DNA of 64,000 nucleotides from Parietaria judaica (taxonomy: Eukaryota; Streptophyta; Magnoliopsida; Rosales; Urticaceae), in NCBI GenBank assembly GCA_954871525.1, contig OX940871.1, positions 22,232,586 through 22,296,585 of the forward strand, in the 5' to 3' direction. The first letter of the stretch is position 1, and each line of letters opens with the position of its first letter. The notes under the pieces were generated by a model. It made no database searches. It had not been told where the DNA came from and was given only the letters and a program-made list of their open reading frames with translations. A program made the position numbers and the translations under genes. Below, piece by piece: positions 1 through 13,801 of this stretch.

Positions 1-3000
1 TAATCCTTGAATATTTTTGCATGAGAACGCTTGTAATATTGAAATTCCAATGTATAAGCCCTAAAGTCCTTATTTTTTCAATTGGTTCGAAATTTTAGGT
101 TGTAAACAATGTAAAAAAAAGAAATGCTATAGGAAATGTTTCTCGTCAACAATTTAATCCTTGCATATTTTTGCATGAGAACGCTTGTAATATCAAAATT
201 CCAATGTATAAGCCCTAAAATTATTATTTTTTCAATTGGTTCAAAATTTTAGGTCGTAAACAATGTAAAATAAAGAAATGCTATAGGAAATGCTTTCCTA
301 TGTCATTTCTCGTCAACAATTTAATCCTTGCATATTTTTGCATGAGAACTCTTGTTATATTCAAATTCCAATGTATAAGCCCTAAAATCATTATTTTTTC
401 AATTGGTTCGAAATTTTAGGTCGTAAACAATGTAAAATAAAGAAATGCTATAGGAAATGCTAGCATTTCCTATCGCATTTCTCGTCAACAATTTAATCCT
501 TGAATATTTTTGCATGAGAACGCTTGTAATATTAAAATTCCAATGTATAAGCCCTAAAGTCCTTATTTTTTCAATTGGTTCGAAATTTTAGGTTGTAAAC
601 AATGTAAAAAAAAGAAATGCTATAGGAAATGTTTCTCGTCAACAATTTAATCCTTGCATATTTTTGCATGAGAACGCTTGTAATATTAAAATTCCAATGT
701 ATAAGCCCTAAAATCATTATTTTTTCAGGTGGTTCGAAATTTAAGGTCGTAAACAATGTAAAATAAAGAAATGCTATAGGAAATGCTATTGCATTTCCTA
801 TGGCGTTTCTCGTCAACAATATAATACTTGCATATTTTTGCATTAAAACGCTTGTAATATTAAAATTCCAATGTATAAGTCCTAATATCGTTATTTTTTC
901 AATTGGTTTGAAATTTTAGATTGTAAACAATGTGAAATAAAGATTTTCTCGCAATTTTCTCGTCAACAACTTAATACTTGCATATTTTTGCATGAGAACT
1001 CTTGTTATATGAAACTTCCAATGTATAAGCCCTAAAATCATTATTTTTTCATCTGGTTTGAAATTTTAGGTCGTAAACAATGTAAAATAAAGAAATGCTA
1101 TAGGAAATGCATTTCCTATGGCATTTCTCGTCAATAATTTAATCCTTGCGTATTTTTGTATGAGAACGCTTGTAATATTAAAAATCCAATGTATAAGCCG
1201 TAAAATCATTATTTTTTGAATTGGTTCGAAATTTTAGGTTGTAAACAATGTGAAAAAAAGAAATGCTGTAGGAAATGCTATAGCATTTCCTATGGCATTT
1301 CCCGTCAACAATTTAATCCTTGTATATTTTTCCATGAGAACGTTTGTAATATTAATACTCCAATGTATATGCCCTAAAATCATAATTTTTTCAATTGGTT
1401 CGAAATTTTACGTTGTAAACAATGTAAATTAAAGAAATGCTATAGCATTTCCTATGGCATTTTACGTCAACAATTTAATCCTTGCATATTTTTGCATTAG
1501 AACTGTTGTTATATTCAATTTTCAATGTATAAGCCCTAAAATCAATATTTTTTCAATTGGTTCCAAATTATAGGTTGTAAACAATGTAAAATAAAGAAAT
1601 GCTATAGGAAATGCTACTGCATTTCCTAAGGCATTTCTCGTCAACAATTTAATCCTTGCATATTTTTGCATGAAAACTCTTGTTATATTCAAATTCCAAT
1701 GTATAAGCCCTAATATCATTATTTTTTCAATTGGTTCGAAATTTTAGGTCGTAAACAATGTAAAATAAAGAAATGCTATAGGAAATACTATACCATTTCA
1801 TATGGCCTTTTTCGTCAACAATTTAATCCTTTCATATTTTTGCATGAGAACTCTTGTTATATTTAAATTCCCATGTATAAGCCCTAAAATCATTAGTTTT
1901 TCAATTGGTTCAAAATTTTAGGTCGTAAACAATGTAAAATTAAGAAATGCTATAGGAGCATTACCTATGGCATTTCTCGTCAACAATTTAATCCTTGCAT
2001 ATATTTGTATGAGATTGCTTGTAATATTAAAATTCCAATGTCTAAGCCTTAAATTAAATATTTTTTTCAATTGGTTCAAAATTTTAGGTTGTAAACAATG
2101 TAAAATAAAGAAATGCTATAGGAAATGCTATAGCATTTCCTATGGCATTTCTCGTCAACAATTTAATCCTATCATATTTTTGCATGAGAACTCTTGTTAT
2201 ATTCAAATTCCAATGTATAAGGCCCAAAATCATTATTTTTTAAATTGGTTCAAAATTTTAGGTCGCAAACAATGTAAAATCAAGAAAGGCTAGCAATTCC
2301 TATGGCATTTCTCGTCAACAATTTAATCTTTGCATATTTTTGCATGAGAACGCTTGTAATATTAAAATTCCAATGTATAAGCCGTAAAAACATTATTTTT
2401 TCAATTGGTTCGAAATTTTAGATTGTAAACAATGTGAAAAAAAGAAATGCTATAGGAAATGCTAGCAATTCCTATGGCATTTCTCGTCAACAATTTAATC
2501 CTTGCATATTTTTGCATGAGAACGCTTGTAATATTAAAATTCAAATGTATAAGCCCTAATATCATTATTTTTTCAATTGATTCTTAATTTTTGGTTGTAA
2601 ACAATGTAAAATAAAGAAATTCTATATGAAATGCTATAGCATTACCTATGGCATTTCTCGTCAGCAATTTAATCCTTGCATATTTTTTTGTGAGAACGCT
2701 TGTAAAATTAAAATTCCAATGTCTATCCCTAAAATTCAATATTTTTTCAATTGGTTAAAAAATTTAGGATATAAACAATGTAAAATAAAGAAATGCTATA
2801 GGAAATGCTATAGCATTTGCTATGGCATTTCTCGCCAACAATTTAATCCTGGCATATTTTTGCACGAGAACGCTTGTAATAATATTAAAATTCCAATGTA
2901 TAAGACCTAAAATCATTATTTTTTCAATTGGTTCAAAATTTTAGGTTGTGAACAATTTAAAATAAAGAAATGCTATAGGAAATACTATCGCATTTGATAT

Positions 3001-6000
3001 GGCGTTTCTCGTCAACATTTTAATAATTGCATATTTTTGCAAGATAACGCTTGTGAAATTAAAATTCCAATGTATAAGCGCCAATATAATTATTCTTTCA
3101 ATTGGTTCAAAATTTTAGGTTGTAAACAATGTAAAATAAAGAAATGCTATAGGAATTGCTATAGCATTTGCTATGGCATTTCTCGTCAACATTTTCATAC
3201 TTGCATATTTTTGTATGATAACGCTTGTAATATTAATATTCCAATGTATAAGCCCTAAAATCATTATTTTTTGAATTGGTTCGAAATTTTAGGTTGTAAA
3301 CAATATAAAATAAAGAAATGCTATATGAAATGCTATAACATTTCCTATTGTATTTCTCGTCAACAATTTAATCCTTGCATATTTTTGCATGAGAACTCTT
3401 TTTATATTCAAATTCCAATTAATAAGCCCTAAAATAGTTATTTTTTCAATTGGTTCAAATTATAGATCGTAAACAATGTAAAATAAAGAAATGCTATAAG
3501 AAATGCTATAGCATATCCTTGTAAACAATTTAAAATAAAGAAATGCTATAGGAAATGCTATAGCATTTGCGATGGCATTTCCCGTCAACAATTTAATCCT
3601 TGCATATTTTTGCATGAGAACGCTTGTAACATTAAAATTCCAATGTATAAGCCCTAAAATCATTATTTTTGCAATTGGTTTGAAATTTTAGGTTGTAAAC
3701 AATGTAAAATAAAGAAATGCTATATGAAATGCTATAGCATTTCTCGTCAACAATTTAATCCTTGCATATTTTTGCATGAGAACTCTTGTTATATTTAAAT
3801 TCCAATGTATAAGCCCTAAAATCATTATTTTTTCAATTGGTTTGAGTTTTTAGGTCGTAAACAATGTAAAATAAAGAAAAGCTATAGCAAATAATAGCAT
3901 TTCCTCTGGCATTTCTCATCAACAATTTAATTCTTGCATATTTTTATCATGAGAACTCTTGTTATATTTAAATTCCAATGTATAAGCCCTAAAATCATTA
4001 TATATTCAATTGGTTCGAAATTTTATGTCGTAAACAATGTAAAATAAAGAAATGCTATAGGAATTGCTATAGCATTTCCTATCGCATTTCTCGTCAACAA
4101 TTTAATCCTTTCATATTTTTGCATGAGAACTCTTGTTATATTCAAATTCCAATGTATAAGCCCTAAAATCATTATTTTTTCAATTGGTTCGAATTTTTAG
4201 GTTGTAAACAATGTAAAATAAAGAAATGCTATAAGAAATGCTATAGCATATCCTATGGCTTTTCTCGTCAACTACTTAATCCTTGCATATTTTTGCATGA
4301 GAACTCTTGTTATATTTAAATTCCAATGTATAAGCCCTAAAATCATTATATTTTCAATTGGTTCGAAATTTTAGGTCGTAAACATTGTAAAATAAAGAAA
4401 TGTTATAGGAAATACTATAGCATTTCCTATGGCATTTCTTATCAACAATTTAATACTTGCATATTTTTTGCATGAGAAGGCTTGTAATATTAAAGATCCA
4501 ATGTATGAGCCCTAAAATCATTATTTTTTCTAATGGTTCGAAACTTTAGGTTGTAAACAATGTAAAATAAACATATGCGAGCGTCTCCTAAGGGATTTCT
4601 CGTCAACAATTTAATCCTTGCATATTTTTGCATGAGAACGATTGTAATATTAAAATTCCAATGTATAATCTCTACAATCTTTATTTTTTCAATTGGTTCA
4701 AAATTTTAGGTTTTAAACAATGTAAAATAAAGAAATGATATAGGAAATGCTATAGAATTTCCTATGACATTTCATGTCAACAGATTAATCCTTGCATATT
4801 TTTGCATGAGAACGCTTGTAATATTAAAATTCCAATGTATAAGACCTATAATCGTTATTTTTTCAATTGGTTTGAAATTTTAGGTTGTAAACAACGTAAA
4901 ATCAAGAAATGCTATAGCATTTCTCGTCAACAATTTAATCCTTGCATATATTTGCATGAGAACTCTTGTTATATTTAAATTCCAATGTATAAGCCCTAAA
5001 ATCATTATTTTTTCGATTGGTTCAAATTTTAGGTTGTAAATAATGTAAAAATAAAGAAATGCTATAGGAAATGCTATAGCATTTCCTATGGCTTTTCTCG
5101 TCAACAATTTAATCCTTGCATATTTTTGCGTGAGAACGCTTGTAATATTTAAATTCCAATGTATAAGCCCTAAAATCATTATTTTTTCAATTGGTTCGAA
5201 ATTTTAGGTCGTAAACGATGAAGAATAAAGAAATGCTATAGGAAATGCTATAGCATTTCCTATGGCATTTCTTGCCAACAATTCAATCCTTGTATATTTT
5301 TGCATGAGAACGCTTGTAATAATAAAATTCCAATGTATAAGCCTAAAATAATTAATTTTCAATTGGTTCGAAATTTTAGGTCGTAAACAATGTAAAATAA
5401 AGAAATGCTATAGGAAATCCTCTAGCATTTCCTATGGTATTTCTCGTCAACAATTTAATCCTTGCATATTTTTGCATGAGAATGCTTGAAATATTAAAAT
5501 TCCAATGTATAAGCCCTAAAATCATTATTTTTTCAATTGGTTCAAAATTTTTGGTTGTAAACATTGTAAAATAAAGAAATGCTATAGGACATGCTATAGC
5601 ATTTCCTATGACATTTCTTGTCAACAGATTAATCCTTGCATATTTTTGCATAAGAACGCTTCTAATATTAAAATTCCAATGCATAAGCCCTAAAATCGTT
5701 ATTTTTTCAACTGGTTCAAAATTTTAGGTTCTAAACAATGTAAAATAAAGAAATGCTATAGCATATGCAATAGCATTTCATATGGCATTTCTCGTCAACA
5801 ATTTAATCCTTGCATATTTTTGCATTAGAACTCATGTTATATTAAAATTCTAATGTATAAGCCCTACAATCATTATTTTTTCAATTGGTTAAAAATTTTA
5901 GGTCGTAAACAATGAAAAATAAAGAAATGCTATAGGAAATGCTATAGCATTTCCGATGGCTTTTCTCGACAACAATTTAATCCTTGCATATTTTTGCATG

Positions 6001-8990
6001 AGAACGCTTGTAATATAAAAATTCCAATGTATAAGCCCTAAAATCATTATTTTTTTAATTGGTTCAAAATTTTAGGTCATAAACGATGTAAAATAAAGAA
6101 ATGCTATAGGAAATGCTAGCAATTCCTATGGCATTTCTCGTCAACAATTTAATCCTTGCATATTTTTCCATGAAAACGCTTGTAATATTAAAATTCCAAT
6201 GTATAAGCCCTAAAATCATTATTTTTTCAATTGGTTCGAAATTTTAGGTTGTAAACAATGTAAAAAAATGGAAAGCTATAGGAAATGCTATGGCATTTCT
6301 CGTCAACAATTTATTCCTTGCATATTTTTGCATGAGAACTCTTGTTATATTAAAATTCCAATGTATAAGCCCTAAAATGATTTTTTTTTTTAATTGGTTT
6401 GAAATTTTAGGTCGTAAACAATTTAAAATAAAGAATTGCTATAGGAAATGCTATTTGCTATGGCATTTCTCGTCAACAATATAATCCTTGCATATTTTTG
6501 CATGAGAACGCTTGTAATATTAAAATTCCAATGTATAAGCCCTAAAATCATTATTTTTTTCAATTAGTTTGAAATTTTAGGTTGTAAAAAATGTAAAATG
6601 AACAAATGCTATATGAAATGATACAGCATTTCCTATAGCATTTCTCGTCAACAATTTAATCCTTGCATATTTTTGCATGAGAACGCTTGTAATATTAAAA
6701 TTCCAATGTATAAGCCCTAAAATCATTATTTTTTCAATTGGTTCGAAATTTTAGGTTGTAAACAATGTAAAATAAAGAAATTCTATAGGAAATGCTATAA
6801 CATTTCCTATGGCATTTCTCGTCAACAATTTTATCCTTGCATATTTTTGCATGAGAACTCTTTTTATATTCAAATACCAATTTATAAGCCCAAAAATAAT
6901 TATTTTTTCAATTGGTTCGAAATTTTAGGTTGTAAACAATGTAAAATAAAGAAATGCTACAGTAAATGCTAGCATTTACTATGGCATTTCCCGTCAACAA
7001 TTTAATCCTTGCATATTTTTGCAAGAGAATGCTTGTAATATTAAAACTCTAATGTATAAGCCCTTAAATCGTTATTTTTTCAATTGGTTTGAAATTTTAG
7101 ATTATAAACAATGTAAAATAAAGAAATGCTACAGCATTTCCTATGGCATTTCTCGTCAACAATTTAATCATTGCATATTTTTGAATGAAAACGCTTGTAA
7201 TATTAAAATTCCAATGTATAAGCCCTAAAATAATTATTTTTTCAATTGTTTCGAAATTTTAGGTCGTAAAAAATGTAAAATAAAGAAATGCTATAGAAAA
7301 TGCTATAGCATTTCCTATGGCTTTTCTCGTCAACAATTTAATTCTTACAAATTTTTGCATGAGAACGCTTGTAAAATTAAAATTCCAATGTATAAGCCCT
7401 AAAATCATAATTTTTTCAATTGGTTCGAAATTTTAGGTTATAAACAATGTAAAATAAAGATATGCTATAGTAAATGCTAGCATTTCCTATACCATTTCTC
7501 GTCAATAATTTAATCCTTGAATATTTTTTCTTGAGAACGCTTGTAATATTAAAATTCCAATGTATAAGCCCTAAAATCGTTATTTTTTCAATTGGTTCAA
7601 AATTTTAGATTGTAAACAATGTAAGATAAAGAAATGCGATAGTAGCATTTTCTATGGCATTTCTCGTCAACAATTTAATCCTTGCATATTTTTGCATGAG
7701 AGCGCTTGTATTATTAAAATTCCAATGTATAAGCCCTAAATACATTATTTTTTCAATTCGTTCGAAATTTTAGGTTGTAAACAATGTGCATTTCTCGTCA
7801 ACATTTTAATGCTTGCATATTTTTTGCATGATAACGCTTGTAATATTAAAATTCCAATGTATAAGCCTTAAAGTAATTTTTTTTTCAATCGGTTTGAAAT
7901 TTTAGGTCGTAAACAATGTAAAATAAAGAAATGCTATAGGAAATAGCATTTCCTATGGCATTTCTCATCAACAATTTAATCCTTGCATATTTTTGCATGA
8001 GAACGCTTGTAATATCAAAATTCCAATGTGTAAGCCCTAAAATTATTATTTTTTCAATTGCTTTGAAATTTTAGGTTGTAAACAATATAAAATAAAGAAA
8101 TACTATAGGAAATGATGTAGCATTTGCTCTGGCATTTCTCAACAACAATTCAATCCTTGCATATTTTTGCATGAGAACGCTTGTAATATTAAAGTTTCAA
8201 TGTATAAGCCCTAAAATCATTATTTTTTCAATTGGTTCAAAATTTTAGGGCGTAAACAATGTAAAATAAAGAAATGCTATAGGATATGGTATAACATTTC
8301 CGATGGCATTTCTCGTCAACAATTTAATCCTTGCATATTTTTGCATGAGAACGCTTGTAATATTAAAATTCCAATGTATAAGCCCTAAAATCATTATTTT
8401 TTCAATTGGTTCGAAATTTTAGGTTGTAAACAATGTCAAATAAAGAAATGCTATAGGAAATTCTACCTATGGCATTTCTCGTCAACAATTTAATCCTTGC
8501 ATATTTTTGCATGAGAACGCTTGTAATATTAAAAATTCCAATGTATAAGCCCTAAAATCATTATTTTTTCAATTGGTTCAAAATTTTAGATTGTAAACAA
8601 TTTAAAATAAAGAAATCCTATAGGAAATGCTATAGCAATTGCTATGACATTTCTCGTCAACAATTTAATCCTTGCATATTTTTGCATGAGAATGCTTGTA
8701 ATATTTAAATTTCAATGTATAAGCCCTAAAATCATTATTTTTTCAATTGGTTTGAAATTTTAGGTTGTAAACAATGTAAAATAAAGAAATGCTATAGGAA
8801 ATGCTATCATTTCCTATGGCATTTCTCGTCAACAATTTAATCCTTGCATATTTTTGCATGAGAACGCTTGTAATATTAAAATTCCAATGTGTAAGCCCTA
8901 AAATAATTATTTTTTTAATTGGTTCGAAATTTTAGGTTGTAAACAATGTAAAATAAAGAAATGCTATAGGAAATACTATAACATTTCCTA
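1..8990 (+). repeat. Satellite array, forward-oriented block (about 53 monomers)
   Basis: Head-to-tail tandem repeat, already in progress at base 1. Each monomer runs from TTTCTCGTCAACAATTTAAT through GCATATTTTTGCATGAGAAC, CCAATGTATAAGCCCTAAAA and CAATTGGTTCGAAATTTTAG to GTAAACAATGTAAAATAAAG, and ends in a palindromic linker built from GAAATGCTATAGGAAATGC and its inverse. Core length is nearly constant at about 130 bp. The linker varies from absent to about 45 bp, giving monomers of 150-175 bp (measured spacings near 309-809: 172, 154, 174). Scattered open frames exist only because many monomers are close to a multiple of three long. No gene is seen here. Confidence 0.97.
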
Positions 8991-9011
8991 TGACGAGAAA
9001 TGGCAAAGGAA

Positions 9012-12000
9012 ATGATATAGCATTTCCTATAGGATTTCTTTATTTTACATTTTTTACGACATAAAATTTCGAACCAATTGAAAAAATAATGATTTTAGGG
9101 CTTATACATTGGAATTTTAATATTACAAGCGTTTTCATGCAAAAATATGCAAGGATTAAATTGTTTACGAGAAATGCCATAGGAAATGCCATAAGCATTT
9201 CCTATAGCATTTCTTTATTTTACATTGTTTACTACCTAGAATTTCGAACCAATTTAAAATATAATGATATTAGGGCTTATACGTTGGAATTTTAATATTA
9301 CAAGCGTTCTCATGCAAAAAATATGCAAGGATTTAATTATTGACGAGAAAAGCCATAGGAAATGCTATAGAATTTCCTATAGAATTTATTTATTTTACAT
9401 TGTTTATAACTTAATTTCGAACCAATTGAAAAAATAACGATTTTAAAGCTTATACAATGAAATTTTAATATTACAAGCGTTCTCATGCAAAAATATGCAA
9501 GAATTAATCTGTTGACGAGAAATGTCATAGGAAATGCTATACAATTTCCTATAGCATTTCTTTATTTTACATTGTTTACAACCTAAAATTTTGAACCAAT
9601 TGAAAAAATAACGATTTTAGGGATTATATAATGGAATTTTAATATTACAAGCGTTCTCATGCAAAAATATGCAAGGATTAAACTGTTGACGAGAAATGTC
9701 ATAGGAAATGCATTTCATATCGCATTTCTTTATTTTAAATTGTTTACAACCTAAAATTTTGAACCAATTGAAAAAAAATTATTTTAGGACTTATACATTG
9801 GAATTTAAATATAACATGAGTTCTCATGCAAAAATATACAAGGATTAAATTGTTGACGACAAATGCCATAGGAAATTATATAGCGTTTCCTATAGCATTT
9901 CTTTTTTTTACATTGTTTACAACCTAAAATTACAACCCAATTGAAAAAATAATGATTTTAAGGCTTATACATTGGAATTTTAATATTACAAGGGTTCTCA
10001 TGCATCATAAACATGCAAGGAAGAAATAATGGACGAGAAATGCCATAAGCATTTCGTATAGCATTTCTTTATTTTACATTGTTTACGACCTAAAATTTTT
10101 AACCAATTGAAAAAATAATGATTTTAGGGCTTATACATTGAAATTTTAATATTACAAGCGTTCTCATGCAAAAAATATGCAAGGATTTAATTGTTGACGA
10201 GAAATGCCATAAGAAATGCTATAGCATTTCCAATAGAATTTCTTTATTTTACATTGTTTACAACCAAAACTTTCGAACCAATTGAAAAAATAACGATTTT
10301 AGGGATTATACAATGGAATTTTAATATTACAATCGTTCTCATGCAAAAATATGCAAGGATTAAATTGTTGACGAGAAATTCCATAGGAAATGCTATAGAA
10401 TTTATTATAGAATTTATTTATTTTACATTATTTATAAGTTACAATTTCAAACCAATCTAAAAATAACGATTTTAGGGCTTATACAGTGGAATTTTAATAT
10501 TACAAGCGTTCTTATGCAAAAATATTCAAGGATTAATCTGTTGACGAGAAATGTCATAGGAAATGCTCGGATTTCTTTATTTTACATTGTTTGCAACCTA
10601 AAATTTTGAAGCAATTAAAAAAATAATGATTTTAGGGCTTATACATTGGAATTTTAATATTACAAGCGTTCTCATGCAAAAAATATGCAAGGATTAACTT
10701 GGTTATGAGAAACGTTAGCATTTCCTAAAGCATTTCTTTAATTTATATTGTTCACGACCTAAAATTTAGAGCCAATTGAAAAAATAAGGATTTTTGGGCT
10801 TATACATTGGAATTTTAATATAACAAGAGTTCTCAAGCAAAAATATGCAAGGATTAGATTGTTGACGAGAAAAGCCATAGGAAATGCTATAGCATTTCTT
10901 ATAGCATTTCTTTATTTTACATTGTTTACAACCTAAAATTTCGAACCAATTGAAAAATAATGATTTTAGGGCTTATACATTGGAATTTGAATATAACAAG
11001 AGTTCTCATGCAAAAATATGCCAGGACTAAATTGTTGACGAGAAATGACATAGGAAATACTATAGTATTTCCTATAGCATTTCTTTATTTTACATTGTTT
11101 ACGACATAAAAATTCGAACCTATTGAAAAAATAATTATTTTAGGGCTTATACATTGGAATTTTAATATTACAAGCGTTCTCATGCAAAAATATGCAAGGA
11201 TTAAATTGTTGACGAAAAATGCCATAGGAAATACTCGCATTTCTTTATTTTACATTGTTTGCAACCTAAAATTTTGAACCAATTGAAAAAATAATTATTT
11301 TAGGGCTTATACATTGGAATTTTAATATTACAAGCGTTCTCATGCAAAAAATATGCACGGATTAACTTGTTGATGAGAAATGCCAGCATTTCGTAAAGCA
11401 TTTCTTTAATTTACATTACTTACGACCTAAAGTTTCGAACCAATTGAAAATATAATTATTTTAGGGCTTATACATTGGAATTTAAATATAATAAGAGTTC
11501 TCAAGCAAAAATATGCAAGGATTAGATTGTTGACGAGAAAAGCCATAGGAAATGCTATAGCATTTTTTTATAGCATTTCTTTATTTTACATTGTTTACAA
11601 CCTAAAATTTTGAACCAATTGTAAAAATAATTATTCTAGGGCTTATACATTGGAATTTGAATATAATAAGAGTTCTCATGCAAAAATATGCCAGGACTAA
11701 ATTGTTGACGAGAAATGACATAGGAAATACTATAGCATTTCCTATAGCATTTCTTTATTTTACATTGTTTACGACCTAAAAATTCGAACCAATTGAAAAT
11801 AATGATTTTAGGGCTTATACATTGGAATTTGAATATAACAAGAGTTCTCATGCAAAAATATGCAAGGATTAAATTGTTGACGAGAAATGCCATAGGAAAT
11901 GCTATAGCATTTCCTATAGCATTTCTTTATTTTACATTGTTTATAATCTAAAATTTCACACCAATTGAAAAAATAACGATTTTAGGGCTTATACATTGGA

Positions 12001-12032
12001 ATTTTAATATTACAAGTGTTCTCATTCAAAAA
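9012..12032 (-). repeat. Satellite array, inverted block left of the Mutator-like element
   Basis: This is the same monomer family as 1-8990, read on the opposite strand (TTGACGAGAAATGCCATAGG, ATTTTAGGGCTTATACATTG). About 18 copies. Within 10.57-11.9 kb a block of four monomers is repeated at an offset of about 668 bp, marked by shared rare variants such as TCTCAAGCAA at 10831 and 11499. The last monomer is interrupted at 12032 by a transposon insertion and resumes at 14951. Confidence 0.97.
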
Positions 12033-12304
12033 GGGCTTATTAGTATAATACTCATTTAGGGTGAAAGTTTTTTAAAATATACTCAAAACTTTGCTAAAAT
12101 TAAATAAATCCTCAACTGGTCTTTTATAGACCATTATACCCTTTCAAACGATCTGGAGAGAGAGATGGAAATGGAGGGATCGTCGAAGAAGATGATTGCG
12201 ACGCAGTCGGAGATGGTGCAAGTGCAAACGAAGATGTCGCTGGCCTACCGAGACCAGTGCGCGCGCGAGGATGGAGCTCCGGCGACTCCATTTTCCGGCA
12301 CTCC

Positions 12305-12600
12305 CAGCGTGACGAGCGACGAGAGTCCCGAGGTAGAGAAACTCCGAGCTCGCCGACGAGCCCGCGCGGAGCTAATGCGCCCGAGTTCCGGCATTGCTCC
12401 CGATGGCGGGGTAAAGCCTGCTGCTGTTCTCCGATCTGAAGGTCTTGTCGTCGGAGATGTTGCTCCGGGTCTTCCTCCGGTAGTAGAAGAAGAAGACGGC
12501 GAACGTGGGGGAGGATGTGAGAGGAAATGTTGGCGGGGAATGAGGCAAAAGCGATGGGCGAAGGCGGAGGGGGGGAGACGACAATGTCAGAGAATGGGTA
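12305..12600 (-). pseudogene. Captured class I formin fragment (inside the Mutator-like element)
   Basis: On the minus strand a proline/serine-rich stretch leads into a short hydrophobic segment and YRRKTRSNISDDKTFRSENS. An in-frame TAG (12372-12374) follows, then SSASSEFLYLGTLV. A membrane segment followed by a basic YRR stretch, a DDK.. motif and then SEFLYLGTLV is the juxtamembrane layout of plant class I (membrane-anchored) formins. The actin-nucleating FH2 domain is absent and the frame is stopped, so this is a gene fragment carried by the transposon and not a working formin. High GC compared with the flanks supports capture from a gene. Identification rests on remembered family motifs. 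Confidence 0.62.
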
Positions 12601-12697
12601 CTAGGGGTTGGAGCCCGGCAATGGCGGCTCGGCGGGAGGGAGGGAATTAAGGAGTCTCCTGTGGAGGGTGGCTTCAGTAGAGAGCAATGAGATAGAG

Positions 12698-12763
12698 GAG
12701 AAGAAGAAGAAGAAGAAGAAGAAGAAGAAGAAGAAGAAGAAGAAGAAGAAGAAGAAGAAGAAG
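12698..12763 (+). repeat. (GAA)n microsatellite
   Basis: About 22 uninterrupted GAA/AAG triplets inside the Mutator-like element. The long poly-Phe and poly-Lys open frames that cross it are artefacts of the triplet repeat. Confidence 0.97.
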
Positions 12764-13147
12764 GGCATTGTGGAGGTTCTCGCCTGAGCTTGAGCTTTAG
12801 CAGTAATGGCGGATGATTTGGTAGGGAATGTTGGAGGAGAAGAGAGAGGTGTACGCAATATAGTTCTGGATTCGAAATCTAGTATTTCATCGCATTTTTT
12901 AATTTCATTATTTAAATTCCAGACACGGATTTCATTAATTCAAGACATTCAAAATTTCAATCCAAAATCCCGATCCTTAATTTTGAAATAAGTGAATTTT
13001 GATCCTGATTTCACCCCTAACTTAAACAATACGGGCAGTTTCTATCATCATCAAACATGACGACACTTTTATAAGTTTTTAATCTATACATAACAAAAAA
13101 ACAGAAATATGAAACAAAAAAGAAAGAGACCAAAGCCCTATTTATCT

Positions 13148-13801
13148 TAACCAAAGTTACATTATCGTAACTGAAGTTACACTAATTTAATTGGAATTAA
13201 ATTTTTGTAACCAAAGTTACATTATCGTAACTGAAGTTACATTATCGTAACTTAAGTTACCCTTTTGTAACTTCGGTTACACTTTGTAACTGGTGTTACA
13301 GTGTTGTAACTGTAGTTACACTTTTGTAACCATAGTTACAATTTCACTATATTTGTTCAAATAATAATTTATTACTTTTGGAGTTAATTTGAAAGTATTA
13401 AAATAATTTTTGTAACCGGTGTTACATAAGTGTAACCGGTGTTACACTTTTGTAACAGAGTTACAGTTTCGTAATTCTAGTAATATATGGTTAAACTTAT
13501 GTTAGCGTAACCAAAGTTACATTAGCGTAACCAAAGTTACATTATCGTAACTTAAGTTACCCTTTTGTAACTTCGGTTACACTTTGTAACTGGTGTTACA
13601 CTGTTGTAACTGTAGTTACACTTTTGTAACCGGAGTTATAATTTCAATATATTTGTTCAAATAATAATTTATTGCTTTTGGAGTTAATTTGGAAGTATTA
13701 AATATAATTTTTGTAACCGGTGTTACACGTTTGTAACTGAAGTTATACTTATGTTTAAAAGTTACAAAAAACGTTACAATAATTGTAACCTCAAAGTTAC
13801 A
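13148..13801. repeat. Phased palindrome array GTAAC-N4-GTTAC
   Basis: About 20 copies of a 14-bp inverted repeat GTAAC-N4-GTTAC, with N4 = TGAA, CAAA, TTAA, TTCG, TGGT, TGTA, CATA, CGGT and others. They are separated mostly by 5-6 bp linkers, so centres recur about every 19-20 bp. A larger duplication is superimposed: 13201-13480 is repeated at an offset of exactly 300 bp (for example CTTAAGTTAC at 13251 and 13551). The variable N4 with constant arms points to selection or homogenisation of the arms. It resembles an array of dimeric protein-binding sites inside a Mutator-like element. Function is unknown. Confidence 0.9.

Noticed and set aside
12601..12858. Poly-Phe minus-strand frame
   Set aside because: It is produced by the (GAA)n microsatellite.
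12806..12991. MADDLVGNVGGEE frame as a gene start
   Set aside because: It lies inside the Mutator-like element, ends in AT-rich non-coding sequence and shows no recognisable family.
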